64,000 nt of DNA from JAWKWH01 sp965204295 (lineage in GTDB: Bacteria; Pseudomonadota; Alphaproteobacteria; Rhizobiales; Rhizobiaceae), in contig OZ241973.1 in NCBI GenBank assembly GCA_965204295.1, positions 2,046,001 through 2,110,000 of the forward strand, read 5' to 3'. The notes beneath the pieces are model-generated. The model saw nothing but the letters and a program-made list of their open reading frames with translations, was not told the origin of the DNA and ran no database searches. The position numbers and the translations under genes are program-made. This document shows positions 25,565 to 35,180 of this stretch, piece after piece. Position 1 is the first letter of the stretch; each line of letters starts with the position of its first letter.

Positions 25565-25682
25565 GTGCGGTCCTCCGCGATTAGATATGGCCCGCCCCCC
25601 GGCGGTCAAGGAATTTTCAGGCCGCCGGGCGAACGCACGGAAGGGTGAGGCCGAGCCGACGCGGCGGTCGTGGGCGCCCGGT

Positions 25683-26235
25683 TCACCGAACCGAACCGCC
25701 CACATATTCCGCATGATGCGCCGCCGCAAGAGAGAAGCGGTCCCGCCGGTTCAGGTAACAGTGTGCGAGGGCGGTTCGATGCCGAGCCGATATGCGCGGA
25801 AGCGGCATTTCCGGTATCAGACGGTCGGCCCCGGCAAGGTCGAGATATTCGTCGTAATTGTCGAAGCCGGACCGCCCGACATAATCGATGAAACTCTCCG
25901 CAGGAACGCCGTTGGCGACGACGCACTCGTGTTTCTCAAGCTCCACATGCCAGTAGTTGAACATCGACGGCAGGCCGGCAAGCGGCAGCAGGCGGATTGT
26001 GGTTCCGTCCTCCGCCAGCGTGCCGGCGTTGATCAGCATGTCGTCGAACGGTCTGCCTCGCCACCCGGATCACCGGCGTCGACCTGCCGTCATGGGTCAG
26101 CACAAGGTCGCCGGGCCTAAGCGTCTTGATGGCCCGCTCGCCGTCCGGCGTCAGAATCGTCGTTCCGGTGGCGAAGCAGTTGAAGACCCGCGCCGAGGTT
26201 TCCATGAATCGCGTCGAGGCGCCGCCTCCCGTCAA
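25683..26235 (-). pseudogene. decayed Hint-domain (Hedgehog/intein-like) gene
   Basis: Two pieces of one Hint domain are read in different frames. The upstream piece has 'CFATGTTILTPDGERAIKTL' and 'PGDLVLTHDG', the N-terminal splicing-type block with its Cys. The downstream piece has 'MLINAGTLAEDGTTIRLLPL', 'FNYWHVELEKHE' and 'SFIDYVGRSGFDNYDEYLDL'. In intact alphaproteobacterial Hint proteins about 35-40 residues with an 'SPDHAL' motif separate these blocks; here they are missing, and the junction near 26040-26060 is out of frame. The domain that normally precedes the Hint module is also absent. The gene is therefore dead. Confidence 0.75.
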
Positions 26236-26297
26236 AGGCGCCAGGTCAAACGCCTCCTTTTAACCCGATCCATTTTGAGGCAAGAGGAGAGAGACTC

Positions 26298-27233
26298 TTA
26301 TTTTACAAGAATGTCACGAATAGGGTAGAGTATTTCCTCAATTTCTACAAATATAGAATTATAAGTATCGATAATATTTTGTTCTACCTCATAAAATTCA
26401 GGACAATAGGCATAAACTGTTTCATCAGATCCTATATCCTTACAGTTGTTCTGATTTAAAATAAGCTGTCTTTTCATATAAGCTGATTTTAAAAGCTTGG
26501 CTTTCTCTTCATACATAGCACAAACCTTTATGTAATAAGGAGAAGCAGGCTTTTCAAAATGTCTCTTGAGAGGAAGGTTTTTACAATTCCCCGCATGCTC
26601 TATCGCTAAATTAATATAACCCATAATATTATCTCTGTATTCAGGATAAGTTTCTAATTCTCGATCTCCTTCATAACTGGGAGAGTTAAGCAGCCTAACA
26701 CGGTAGTCACCAGAAACCCCTCGATAAAACATGGCTAAATAAACAAGAGGTAATTGATAATAAGCTGTCATCTCTATGTTATGATTTGCCTCCCACATAA
26801 AGTAATCAAGAGGAGGGTAGCTATTATAAGTCTTTATGATAGCCAGTGTTCTGGAATAATAATGGGCGGCTAAATCCAAATTTCTATCAGCTATACCTGT
26901 TTTGAAATCCCCTCCTGAAAGATGGTATTCTGCTATCCAATAATTAGCTACAATATTGCTGTGTTGATCAGCTAAACTATGTAATATCAACATTCCCCTG
27001 GAAACATTGTCTTGATTGTTAGTCACTTCACCTTTTAATAAGAGACAAAGAGCATAAACTAAGGTCACACTCACATAAGGATCAGGATCATTTAATTGTT
27101 CTTTATACTGTCTTTCGGTATCCTCAAAATCAACACATCCAAAACTACCAGATCTATATACTGTCCCAAAACCGGGGCTCGTCGCAAAAACGAAAAAGGC
27201 GATCACACTCAATATCGACACGATTTTTCTCAT
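26298..27233 (-). CDS. very AT-rich secreted helical-repeat protein, unknown function
   Basis: About 311-residue protein starting 'MRKIVSILSVIAFFVFATSP', a Sec signal peptide. An in-frame start 14 codons upstream would place charged residues before it. The mature protein is helical with several Tyr/Leu/Ala-rich segments ('LDLAAHYYSRTLAIIKTY', 'AYYQLPLVYLAMFYRGVSG', 'YINLAIEHAGNC') spaced about 40 residues apart, suggestive of a TPR/Sel1-like fold, and at least six cysteines. The gene is strongly AT-rich while both neighbours are GC-rich, and it lies beside a decayed Hint gene, so recent transfer is likely. I do not recognise a family. Confidence 0.7.
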   Translation of the reverse strand: MRKIVSILSVIAFFVFATSPGFGTVYRSGSFGCVDFEDTERQYKEQLNDPDPYVSVTLVYALCLLLKGEVTNNQDNVSRGMLILHSLADQHSNIVANYWIAEYHLSGGDFKTGIADRNLDLAAHYYSRTLAIIKTYNSYPPLDYFMWEANHNIEMTAYYQLPLVYLAMFYRGVSGDYRVRLLNSPSYEGDRELETYPEYRDNIMGYINLAIEHAGNCKNLPLKRHFEKPASPYYIKVCAMYEEKAKLLKSAYMKRQLILNQNNCKDIGSDETVYAYCPEFYEVEQNIIDTYNSIFVEIEEILYPIRDILVK

Positions 27234-27371
27234 AGCTCTTTCCACATCCTCCAAAAAACCGCTATGGCGACGCACCGCTCAACGCAATCATATAAACCCG
27301 ACCCAAACCGTCAAGAGGCTTTGCGCAAACGGACAGCGCCGATGTGTTCCGGGTTCGTCCCGTCGTCGCGA

Positions 27372-30329
27372 TCAGCCTTCCCCGCCAAGCAGCGTGTCGA
27401 AATGCGTCCGGATACGCCGCGCCGTCTCTTCAATATGCGCCTCCAGAACCTTCAGGTCGGGAAGGTCGGTGTTCTTCAGCAACAAATCCGCCAGCCCGGG
27501 CGGGATGTCGTCGGGTTCGATCCCGCCATCGATGCACAGGCGCGATATCTGCGTGATCGTGGAATAAAGCCTGTGCGCCTCCTCGAGTTCCCGCCTCATC
27601 TGCGGATCGATGGCGCTGCCGCCAATCGATGCGAGGACGCCTTCCGTCGAGGAAATCCCGGAACCGCTCGCCACCCCGCCGATGAGGATCGAGGTTTGCG
27701 CGATGAATTCAAGATCGATCAGGCCGCCGGCGATCAGCTTCACATCCCAGACATTGGCCGGCGGCTTTTCCCTTTCGATAAGCCCGCGCATCTCATGGGC
27801 CTCTTTCAGCACCCTGGCGCGATCGCGCCCGGAAGACACCACGGACAGGATTTCAGCCTCGGCCCGCCCGCACAGCCCGGCGTCTCCGGCGACCGCGCGC
27901 GCTCTCGTCAACGCCATGTGCTCCCATACCCATGCGCTGCGGCGCTGATACTTGCTGAACGCATCGATATGGGTCGCGACAGGCCCCTTGTTTCCCGACG
28001 GCCTGAGACGGAGATCGAGTTCGTAAAGAACGCCTTCGGCGGTAGGCGCCGACACCGCCGCGATCAGCCTCTGGGTCAGCCGGGCATAGTAGTGCGACGG
28101 CGCGAGCGGTTTTTCGCCATTGGATTCAAAGGCTTCGGCGTCGTGATCATAAAGCAGAATCAAATCGACATCCGAACCCGCGGTCAGTTCGCGGCTTCCC
28201 AGCTTGCCCATGGCCAGGATCGCGACTTCTCCTCCGGACACCGCGCCGTGGCGAATGGAGAATTCTTCAACCACCGCGTCAAGCGCCATGGCGACGGTCA
28301 GGTCGGCCAGGTCCGAGAACGCCTTTCCCGCATGCGCCGCGTCGATCGCACCGGTAAGGAGACGAATACCGATCAGAAACTTCTGTTCGTCCGCGAATAT
28401 GCGCAGCCTGTCCAACAGGTCCTCGTATATCGACACGCCGGAAAGAAAGGAGGTCAGACGTTCCCGCAAATATGTCCTGCCCGGCAGTTCGGAAAGAAGT
28501 CCCGGATCAAGCAGGCCATCGAACACATGCGGGCGTCGCGTGATCGTTTTGGCGAGACGGGGCGCGGCGCCCATGATCGTCGCCAGCAATTCGAGCAGCG
28601 CGGGATTCGACTGAAGCAGCGCAAACAGCCGGATGCCTGCGGGAAGCCCCGCCATGAATTCATCGAACCGCATCAGCGCTTCATCGGCGCGTTTCGTCCG
28701 TCCGAACGTTTCGAGCAACACCGGCGTCAGCCTGGTCAATCGTTCGCGCGAGGCCTTCGTCCGCGTCGCCCTGTAGCGCCCGAGGCGCCACGAACGGATG
28801 ACGCGGCAAGTATCGGAGGGCCGGTCAAATCCGAGCTTCGAGAGCTTCTCCAGCGTACGCGGATCATCGACCTCCCCGGTGAACGCAAGGCCGTCCTCGA
28901 ATTCGGCGTCGCCGGGATCGGATTCGAACAGGGCGGCGTAGTGGCCTTCAACGATTTCGAGGGATTGGCGAAACGCATCGGAAAACCCGCCGGCATCCTC
29001 ATATCCGAGCATGAGCGCGATACGCTTCAGTTCATGCTCGTCGTCCGGCAGATTGTGCGCCTGCTCATCGGCGACCATCTGGATGGCGTGTTCAACGTCG
29101 CGGAGGAACCAGTATTGTGCGGTGAGCGCCCCGGCGGTTTCCTCGCCGATCCAACCTCTTTCGGAAAGCCTTGAGAGCATCCCGGTCGTCGACCGGCCGC
29201 GTAACTCCGGAAACCGGCCGCCCGCGATCAGTTGCTGCGTTTGAACGAAGAACTCGATTTCACGAATTCCACCGCGTCCGAGCTTGACGTTATGGCCGCG
29301 AACCGCGATTTCGCCGTGCCCCTTGAGAGCGTGTATCCGGCGCTTGATCGCATGCACATCGGCAATCGTGGCGAAATCCATGAATTTGCGCCAGATATAG
29401 GGTTTCAACTCGTCGAGGAAGCTCCGCCCGGCCTCGATGTCGCCGGCGACCGGCCGCGCCTTGATCATCGCGGCGCGCTCCCAGTTCCGGCCGCGGCTCT
29501 CATAGTAGGTCAGCGCCGCCTCGACCGGAATCGCCAGCGGCGTCGAGCCGGGATCGGGTCTCAATCGCAAATCGGTGCGAAACACATATCCGTCGCCGGT
29601 GCGATCGTTGAGAATGCGAACAAGCCGTTTCGTCAACCGGACGAACAGGTCGGCGGCGTCAAACGGATCGCCGACCGCCGGCGCGTCGGGGTCGTAAAAG
29701 GCGATGAGGTCGATATCGGACGAGAAGTTCAACTCGCGAGCGCCAAGCTTTCCCATGGCCAGCAGGATCCAGCCGCAGCCGGTTTCGGGATGTTCCGGAT
29801 CCGGAAGCGTCAGCCTGCCCTGTCCGTGGGCGTCGGCGAGAACGAACCGGACCGCGGCGCGGATGCAAGCCTCCGCCAGATCGCTCATGCGGCGAACCGT
29901 CCGGTGGGCGCCGGACCGGCAGCCAAGGTCCGCCAGGGCGATCAGGCAATGAGATTCACGCTTGATCGCGCGCATCTGAGCCATGATCCCGGATTCGGTC
30001 GCCCCCGAAGCGGACAAGCCGTCCAGTCGACCGTTCAGTTCGCGCAGCCTCCCATCGAAACCGGCGTCGAACAATCGTTCCAGCATCACGGGACGATATC
30101 GGAGCGAATCGCGGATGAACGGCGACAATTCGAGCGCCGCGGACAGAAACGCCGACAGTGGAGTGTCCGACTTCGCCAATGCGGCCAGTTCGGGCAACCC
30201 GGCCTCGCGGGCGCGTTCGGCGAGTTCCTCAATCTCACGATCCGCGATTTGCGAATCCAGCGGTTTCAGCGTTGCGACCGCTTCGTCGAACCAGGGCGCG
30301 CCGTCCACCGGGCTTGCGATCGCGCTCAT
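27372..30329 (-). CDS. glnE: bifunctional glutamine synthetase adenylyltransferase/adenylyl-removing enzyme
   Basis: 985-residue GlnE. Two nucleotidyltransferase domains are present. The N-terminal deadenylylating one has 'GARELNFSSDIDLIAFYDPD' (around residue 205), and the C-terminal adenylylating one has 'SRELTAGSDVDLILLYDHD' (around residue 715). Each is followed by a GlnD-like helical domain with 'RLRPSGNKGPVATHI' or 'DLRLRPDPGSTPLAI'. The enzyme modifies glutamine synthetase in response to PII and glutamine. Length is normal. Its ATG overlaps the stop of the upstream kinase gene by four bases, making it the last gene of a transcript that includes the response regulator and kinase. Confidence 0.95.
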   Translation of the reverse strand: MSAIASPVDGAPWFDEAVATLKPLDSQIADREIEELAERAREAGLPELAALAKSDTPLSAFLSAALELSPFIRDSLRYRPVMLERLFDAGFDGRLRELNGRLDGLSASGATESGIMAQMRAIKRESHCLIALADLGCRSGAHRTVRRMSDLAEACIRAAVRFVLADAHGQGRLTLPDPEHPETGCGWILLAMGKLGARELNFSSDIDLIAFYDPDAPAVGDPFDAADLFVRLTKRLVRILNDRTGDGYVFRTDLRLRPDPGSTPLAIPVEAALTYYESRGRNWERAAMIKARPVAGDIEAGRSFLDELKPYIWRKFMDFATIADVHAIKRRIHALKGHGEIAVRGHNVKLGRGGIREIEFFVQTQQLIAGGRFPELRGRSTTGMLSRLSERGWIGEETAGALTAQYWFLRDVEHAIQMVADEQAHNLPDDEHELKRIALMLGYEDAGGFSDAFRQSLEIVEGHYAALFESDPGDAEFEDGLAFTGEVDDPRTLEKLSKLGFDRPSDTCRVIRSWRLGRYRATRTKASRERLTRLTPVLLETFGRTKRADEALMRFDEFMAGLPAGIRLFALLQSNPALLELLATIMGAAPRLAKTITRRPHVFDGLLDPGLLSELPGRTYLRERLTSFLSGVSIYEDLLDRLRIFADEQKFLIGIRLLTGAIDAAHAGKAFSDLADLTVAMALDAVVEEFSIRHGAVSGGEVAILAMGKLGSRELTAGSDVDLILLYDHDAEAFESNGEKPLAPSHYYARLTQRLIAAVSAPTAEGVLYELDLRLRPSGNKGPVATHIDAFSKYQRRSAWVWEHMALTRARAVAGDAGLCGRAEAEILSVVSSGRDRARVLKEAHEMRGLIEREKPPANVWDVKLIAGGLIDLEFIAQTSILIGGVASGSGISSTEGVLASIGGSAIDPQMRRELEEAHRLYSTITQISRLCIDGGIEPDDIPPGLADLLLKNTDLPDLKVLEAHIEETARRIRTHFDTLLGGEG

Positions 30330-31726
30330 CGCGCCGCCCTGCGGTCGGGAAACGCCATGGTCACCGATAATCCGGGGCCGGCGTCCGACAGTTCAAGCCG
30401 CCCGCCGTGAAACCGCATGACCGCCTTCGCCAAGGCGAGACCCAGACCCGATCCGGGTTGCGATCGGCTTTCCTCCAACCTGACGAACCGCTCGGTGGCG
30501 CGCTCGCGATCTTCCGGCGCTATACCCGGTCCATTGTCCGTCACATCAAGCAATGCCTCGCCATCGGACTTTTCGAGCTTCAGAACCGCTTCGGGGTTTT
30601 TCGCACTTTCCGACGAGTATTTGATGGCATTGTCCAGAATGTTCGACAATGCTTGGCCGATGAGTTCGCGATTGCCCTTTATGCGCAGCGCGCCGGGCGA
30701 TTCGGTTTTCAAGACCACCGACGATTGTTCCGCGACGGGTTCATACAGTTCGACGACATCGGAAAGAATAGCATCCAGATCCACGTCGCCGATCGGTTCG
30801 GCCGAGTAACCGGCCTCCAGCCTGGAGATCATCAGAATCGCATTGAACGTGCGGATCAACTGATCGGCTTCCGCAATCGTGTTTTCAAGCGCATCGCGAT
30901 ATTCCGCGGTTCTTTTCCTGCCGGACAGCGCCGCCTCGGCGCGGTTTCTGAGCCGTGTAAGCGGTGTTTTGAGGTCGTGGGCAATGTTGCCGGAAACCTG
31001 CTTCAGGCCCTCGTTCAACGCGGCCATGCGCGCGAGCATTGCGTTCAGATTGCTTGACAATCTGTCGAATTCATCGCCGGCGCCGGATATCGGCAGCCGG
31101 CCCGACAGATCGCCGGCCATGATCCTGCGGCTGGCGTCGGTGACGCCGTCGATGCGCTTGAGCGCACGTCTGCCGACAAAAAACCAGATCAGAAATCCGC
31201 CGACGCCCATCACGCCGAGCGCAAACATCAACGCCCTGCGCACGACCTGGCGAAACCTTTCGGGCTCTCCCAGATCGCGGCCCACAAGCGCGATCATCCG
31301 GTTCGGCAGCCTGACGATATGCGCGAGCGCCCGATGGCGCCGTCCATCGGCGCGTTCGCCAAATCGCTCATACCAGAATGGCCGCCTCGTCCAACCGTCG
31401 CGCTCCAGCACTCCGGGTTGCAATTCCTCGACATTGCCCGACAGGATCCGCCCGTTCGGATCGGCGATCAGATACAGGTAGGCGCCCGGCTGACGCGATC
31501 TTCGATCGACGGACCGAACCAGCGCCGGCAGTCCGCCACGCCGATAGATGCGCGAAAGGTCCTGCATCTCTTCGGCGACCGAGATGCGCGTCTGGCCGTC
31601 CAGGATACTCAGCGACAGGGACGTCATATAGAACACCAGCGCGACCGCGCAGATGGCGAACAGGATCAGATACAGCGCCGACAGTCTCGCCGCCGTCGTC
31701 TTCATGATGGCCGGAAACGCCGCCAT
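30326..31726 (-). CDS. sensor histidine kinase of the degP-glnE cluster
   Basis: 466-residue membrane kinase. TM1 at about residues 14-35, periplasmic region about 36-162, TM2 about 165-185, HAMP with 'RRIMAGDLSGRLPISG', phospho-His H250 in 'GNIAHDLKTPLTRLRNR', N box 'GQALSNILDNAIKYS', and 'VTDNGPGIAPEDR' and 'GSGLGLALAKAVMRFHGG' for ATP binding. All key residues are present. An alternative start (the Met at residue 8) would leave the membrane helix intact. It follows its response regulator by 7 bases and overlaps glnE. The degP/regulator/kinase order suggests an envelope-stress circuit; the signal is unknown. Confidence 0.9.
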   Translation of the reverse strand: MAAFPAIMKTTAARLSALYLILFAICAVALVFYMTSLSLSILDGQTRISVAEEMQDLSRIYRRGGLPALVRSVDRRSRQPGAYLYLIADPNGRILSGNVEELQPGVLERDGWTRRPFWYERFGERADGRRHRALAHIVRLPNRMIALVGRDLGEPERFRQVVRRALMFALGVMGVGGFLIWFFVGRRALKRIDGVTDASRRIMAGDLSGRLPISGAGDEFDRLSSNLNAMLARMAALNEGLKQVSGNIAHDLKTPLTRLRNRAEAALSGRKRTAEYRDALENTIAEADQLIRTFNAILMISRLEAGYSAEPIGDVDLDAILSDVVELYEPVAEQSSVVLKTESPGALRIKGNRELIGQALSNILDNAIKYSSESAKNPEAVLKLEKSDGEALLDVTDNGPGIAPEDRERATERFVRLEESRSQPGSGLGLALAKAVMRFHGGRLELSDAGPGLSVTMAFPDRRAAR

Positions 31727-31733
31727 TGGCGGA

Positions 31734-32408
31734 TCAGTACGCCTTCAGCATGTAACCCGCGCCGCGAACGGTGTGCAGGATCGGCTTGTCGAAGCCCTTC
31801 TCGATCTTGCCGCGAAGCCGCGAGACGTGAACGTCGATAACATTGGTCTGCGGGTCGAAGTGATATTCCCACACGTTCTCGAGCAGCATCGTGCGGGTGA
31901 CCACCTGACCGGCATGGCGCATCAGATATTCAAGCAGGCGGAATTCGCGCGGCTGCAGGGCGATGTCCCTGCCGGCCCGTCTTGCCGAATGCGACAGACG
32001 GTCGAGTTCCAGATCGCCGGTCCGATAAACCGTCTCGGCCTCCGCCGAACCGGCCCTGCGGGACAATACTTCCACGCGCGCAAGAAGTTCGCGAAACGCG
32101 TAGGGTTTGGTCAGATAGTCGTCGCCGCCCGCCTTCAGGCCCGTCACCCGGTCGTCCACCTCTCCCAGCGCCGAGAGGATCAGCACCGGCGTGTCCTTGC
32201 CGCGCGCGCGCAAGCCCGCAACGACCGACAATCCGTCGCGGCGCGGCAACATGCGGTCGACGACCAGCACGTCGTAGTCTCCCGCATCCGCCAGAGTGAA
32301 TCCGGTTTCCCCGTCGCCCGCGACGTGGGCCGTATGGCCCGCTTCGGCGAATGCGTTTTCAAGATAGGTCGCCGCCTCACGGTCGTCTTCGATCACCAGG
32401 ATTTTCAT
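31734..32408 (-). CDS. OmpR-family response regulator of the degP-glnE cluster
   Basis: 224-residue response regulator. Acidic pocket 'VIEDDRE', phospho-acceptor D51 in 'DVLVVDRMLPRRDG', 'LILSALGE' and 'DDYLTKPYAF'. The winged-helix output domain has 'LQPREFRLLEYLMRHAGQVV', 'MLLENVWEYHFDPQTNVIDV' and 'VSRLRGKIEKGFD'. I chose the ATG at 32408 because the receiver fold begins there; an upstream in-frame ATG adds 16 residues without similarity. It lies between degP, 153 bases upstream, and its kinase, 7 bases downstream. Confidence 0.9.
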   Translation of the reverse strand: MKILVIEDDREAATYLENAFAEAGHTAHVAGDGETGFTLADAGDYDVLVVDRMLPRRDGLSVVAGLRARGKDTPVLILSALGEVDDRVTGLKAGGDDYLTKPYAFRELLARVEVLSRRAGSAEAETVYRTGDLELDRLSHSARRAGRDIALQPREFRLLEYLMRHAGQVVTRTMLLENVWEYHFDPQTNVIDVHVSRLRGKIEKGFDKPILHTVRGAGYMLKAY

Positions 32409-32561
32409 TGAACCACCATACAACGTCGAAACATCGCGGCAAACCGGGTTTGACATGACAAAGCGGCGGCGGGGTATGGCCCCCGCCGCCGAACCGGAAA
32501 GTCGCGGCTTCCTGCAAACCGGAGATGTTCGCGGTTGCCGGCCGAATGCGTGGTTCCCCGG

Positions 32562-34064
32562 TTATCCGCGCGCGACCGGCAGTGCGACGAACCGGTTGGC
32601 GTCATCGCGGCGAAACTGGAACAGGACGGCATTGCGTCCGGCGTCGGTCGCGGCCTTTACGGCCGCGGCGATATCTCCGGCGTCGGAAACCGGTTCGGAG
32701 TTGACGGAAACGATCGTATCGCCGACCTGAACGCCCCTGCCCGCCGCCTCGCCATCCCGGTCGACGCCGGTGACGACCACGCCCTCGCCGTCGTCGGCGG
32801 TGGCGACGGTGAGCCCGAAACCTTCGACAATGTCGTTCTCCCTCTCATTGTCCGATCCTGTCGGCGAGGCCCGATTCCCGATTCCCGGCAGCGTGCCGAG
32901 TTCGACCGTGGCCATTTCCGTTCCGCCCTTGCGCCACAAACCTATTTCCACTTCGGCGCCCGGCGTAATCGAGCCGATTTTCCTGGCCAGATCCTTTGGC
33001 GATTCGACCTTGTCGCCATCCACCGAAACAATCACGTCGCCCGCGCCGATCCCGGCGCCGTGAGCCGGACCGTCGGGCGGCGCGTCGGTAACGAGCGCGC
33101 CCTCGGCGCCTTCAAGACCGAGCGAATCGGCGATGTCGGGCGTGATCGGCTGGATTGAAACGCCGAGCCAGCCGCGCTCGACCGCGCCGTCGTCGATCAG
33201 ATCGATCACGACCTCGCTGGCGACGGAAGCGGGGATGGCGAAGGCGATGCCGACATTGCCGCCGGAGGGTGAGAAGATCATCGTGTTCACGCCGACAACC
33301 CGACCGCTCAAATCAAACGCCGGGCCGCCGGAGTTGCCGCGATTGACCGCCGCGTCGATCTGCAGAAAATCGTCATACGGGCCGGCCCCGATGTCGCGAC
33401 CGCGCGCCGAAACGATACCCGCCGTCACGGTGCCGCCGAGCCCGAACGGGTTGCCGACGGCGACGACCCAGTCACCGACGCGAACCTTCGAATCGTCGGC
33501 GAACGACACATAGGTGAAGTCGCGCCTCTCATCGACTTTCAGCACGGCCAGATCGGTGCGGGGATCGGCGCCGATCAGCCTGGCTTCCAGTTCCGCGCCG
33601 TCATGCGTGACGATCGCGAACGCACCGCCGCGTTCGACCACGTGGTTGTTGGTCACGAGATAACCGTCATCGGAAATGAAGAAGCCGGATCCCTGCGAGA
33701 CCGGGCGGGGGCCGCCACGCCTTCCACGCGGTCCGGACTCCGGGCCGCGCTCGCCGCGAAATTCCCTGAAGAAGCGCTTAAGCGGATGATCGTCGGGCAG
33801 ATCGTCAAATCCCGGCATGTTGAAATCGAATGAGAACGCGCCGTCATCCTTCGCCGGTTCGAGCCGCGCCGTAACCCGGACGCTGACGACGGCGGGCGAG
33901 ACTTTCTCGACGACATCGGCAAATCCGTGCGCCGCCGGAGCCTCGATACGAACGGCCTCCGCCAGGACGGGCGCCGTGCCGGCGGCGCCGAGAATTGCGA
34001 TCGCGGCGGCGCCGGCGGTCAGGCGGACGCCAATTTTTGTTTTCAGGAAAAGGTCGGGATTCAT
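32562..34064 (-). CDS. degP: Do/DegP (HtrA)-family periplasmic serine protease
   Basis: 500-residue periplasmic protease-chaperone. A signal peptide ends at about residue 36 (after 'APVLAEA'). The trypsin-like domain has the catalytic triad H141 ('TNNHVVE'), D171 ('DPRTDLAVLKV') and S245 ('NRGNSGGPAF'). A Gly/Arg/Pro-rich loop at about 100-122 ('RGPESGPRGRRGGPRP') is the variable LA loop. Two PDZ domains follow ('RGWLGVSIQPITPDIADSLG' and 'DRDGEAAGRGVQVGDTIVS'). Such enzymes degrade or refold misfolded envelope proteins. The adjacent response regulator and kinase probably regulate it. The symbol is by family; MucD is the alternative name. Confidence 0.9.
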   Translation of the reverse strand: MNPDLFLKTKIGVRLTAGAAAIAILGAAGTAPVLAEAVRIEAPAAHGFADVVEKVSPAVVSVRVTARLEPAKDDGAFSFDFNMPGFDDLPDDHPLKRFFREFRGERGPESGPRGRRGGPRPVSQGSGFFISDDGYLVTNNHVVERGGAFAIVTHDGAELEARLIGADPRTDLAVLKVDERRDFTYVSFADDSKVRVGDWVVAVGNPFGLGGTVTAGIVSARGRDIGAGPYDDFLQIDAAVNRGNSGGPAFDLSGRVVGVNTMIFSPSGGNVGIAFAIPASVASEVVIDLIDDGAVERGWLGVSIQPITPDIADSLGLEGAEGALVTDAPPDGPAHGAGIGAGDVIVSVDGDKVESPKDLARKIGSITPGAEVEIGLWRKGGTEMATVELGTLPGIGNRASPTGSDNERENDIVEGFGLTVATADDGEGVVVTGVDRDGEAAGRGVQVGDTIVSVNSEPVSDAGDIAAAVKAATDAGRNAVLFQFRRDDANRFVALPVARG

Positions 34065-34334
34065 GGTCGGTCGTTCCTCCGGAAATCCAGTGCGGGAATT
34101 GTCGATGTCTGTACGGGACGCCGATCCAAAACATTCGGATCGCTCCCGTTGCCGGAAACCGATATAGGAAGGCGCGGATTACCGCCCGATTTCCGCCGCA
34201 TGAAATTTCGGTAATGTTCCCTGGCCGGTGAAACGGAATTTGCCGTTTCCGTCTTTCGCGATCGGACCCCGCGGTTTCTCGCCAGCGCGGCTTCCGGCGA
34301 AATTACGCGGGCAGGCTCACATAGTGCGCGGCGT

Positions 34335-35000
34335 CTAGGCCCGATAGTCCAGAAGTTCGCGCCGCCAATTTGAATTGCGCCCATCTTCAAACTTGACAAG
34401 TTCAAAACCGATTTCCGGAGCGTGCCAAAAGTAAACCGCGAAACCCGGCCAGACATGGCTCACCCGCAATGCCTCGAACGTGCCGGCGGGAACGGTCACG
34501 GTTTCAAGGGCCTGCACAACGACCGATGATCGAACGGACCGTGTTGTTTCTCCACTTCCATGATCGGTATGGTCATACAGGACGTTGTATCTCTTGCCGA
34601 CATAAAGCGGAAAATCGAGAATGCCGAGATGAGGCGTGAATTCCCGCCCGACTGCTTCTCCCGACAGGTTCTTAGCGCCCATATAATTCAGTGTTTCGAC
34701 GTCACGGAACACATAGCGCTGAACGGTTGCGCCACCATCCCGAACGCGCTCTGCCCGGTAGCGATAGGCTGGCCTGCCGTGAAACGTGGACGTGTCCAGA
34801 AGCTGAAATGAACTCACGCCGGTTGTTCCGTTTCTGTTTCGAAACCGAAGGCTGTATCGTTCCCCAACCCGCCGCTTTTCCGGCAGGTTCCAACTGCGTG
34901 CGCCTTCCGGCGGCGCGTCGCCTGTGCCGGCGGTGCTCTGGCATCCCCCAAGCAGCGCCACGGCCGAAAGCCCCATAATGAAATTTCGCCGGTTTTCCAT
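34335..35000 (-). CDS. putative lipoprotein, unknown function
   Basis: 221-residue predicted lipoprotein with lipobox L-L-G-G-C and acylated Cys20, preceded by 'MENRRNFIMGLSAVA'. The mature part is beta-rich with an 'VGERYSLRFRNRNGTTG' strand, 'AGTFEALRVSHVWPG' and 'RYRAERVRDGG', of the kind seen in LolA/LolB-like or DUF3108-like shell proteins, but I cannot assign a family. I chose the ATG at 35000 because the positively charged signal start follows it; 14 extra residues upstream are in frame but not signal-like. It stands alone; the 270 bases between it and degP contain no gene. Confidence 0.7.
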   Translation of the reverse strand: MENRRNFIMGLSAVALLGGCQSTAGTGDAPPEGARSWNLPEKRRVGERYSLRFRNRNGTTGVSSFQLLDTSTFHGRPAYRYRAERVRDGGATVQRYVFRDVETLNYMGAKNLSGEAVGREFTPHLGILDFPLYVGKRYNVLYDHTDHGSGETTRSVRSSVVVQALETVTVPAGTFEALRVSHVWPGFAVYFWHAPEIGFELVKFEDGRNSNWRRELLDYRA

Positions 35001-35180
35001 TTCGTCCTCCAGTTTCAACGTCACCGGCATATAGCAGAACATACACTCGATGTGAACGGTAAAGATCCCGGAATCCGTCCTGAAACTTCATGAACGATTT
35101 CATGGCCTTCTTGCGACATGCCGCGTTGTCGCGCCCGGCGTGCGTTGTCAGGCGCCGCGCCCGGTAGCCGCGAACGGGTT

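Noticed and set aside
27096..29174. 692-codon plus-strand frame opposite glnE
   Set aside because: Antisense of glnE with Arg/Gln/His-rich composition and no recognisable domain.
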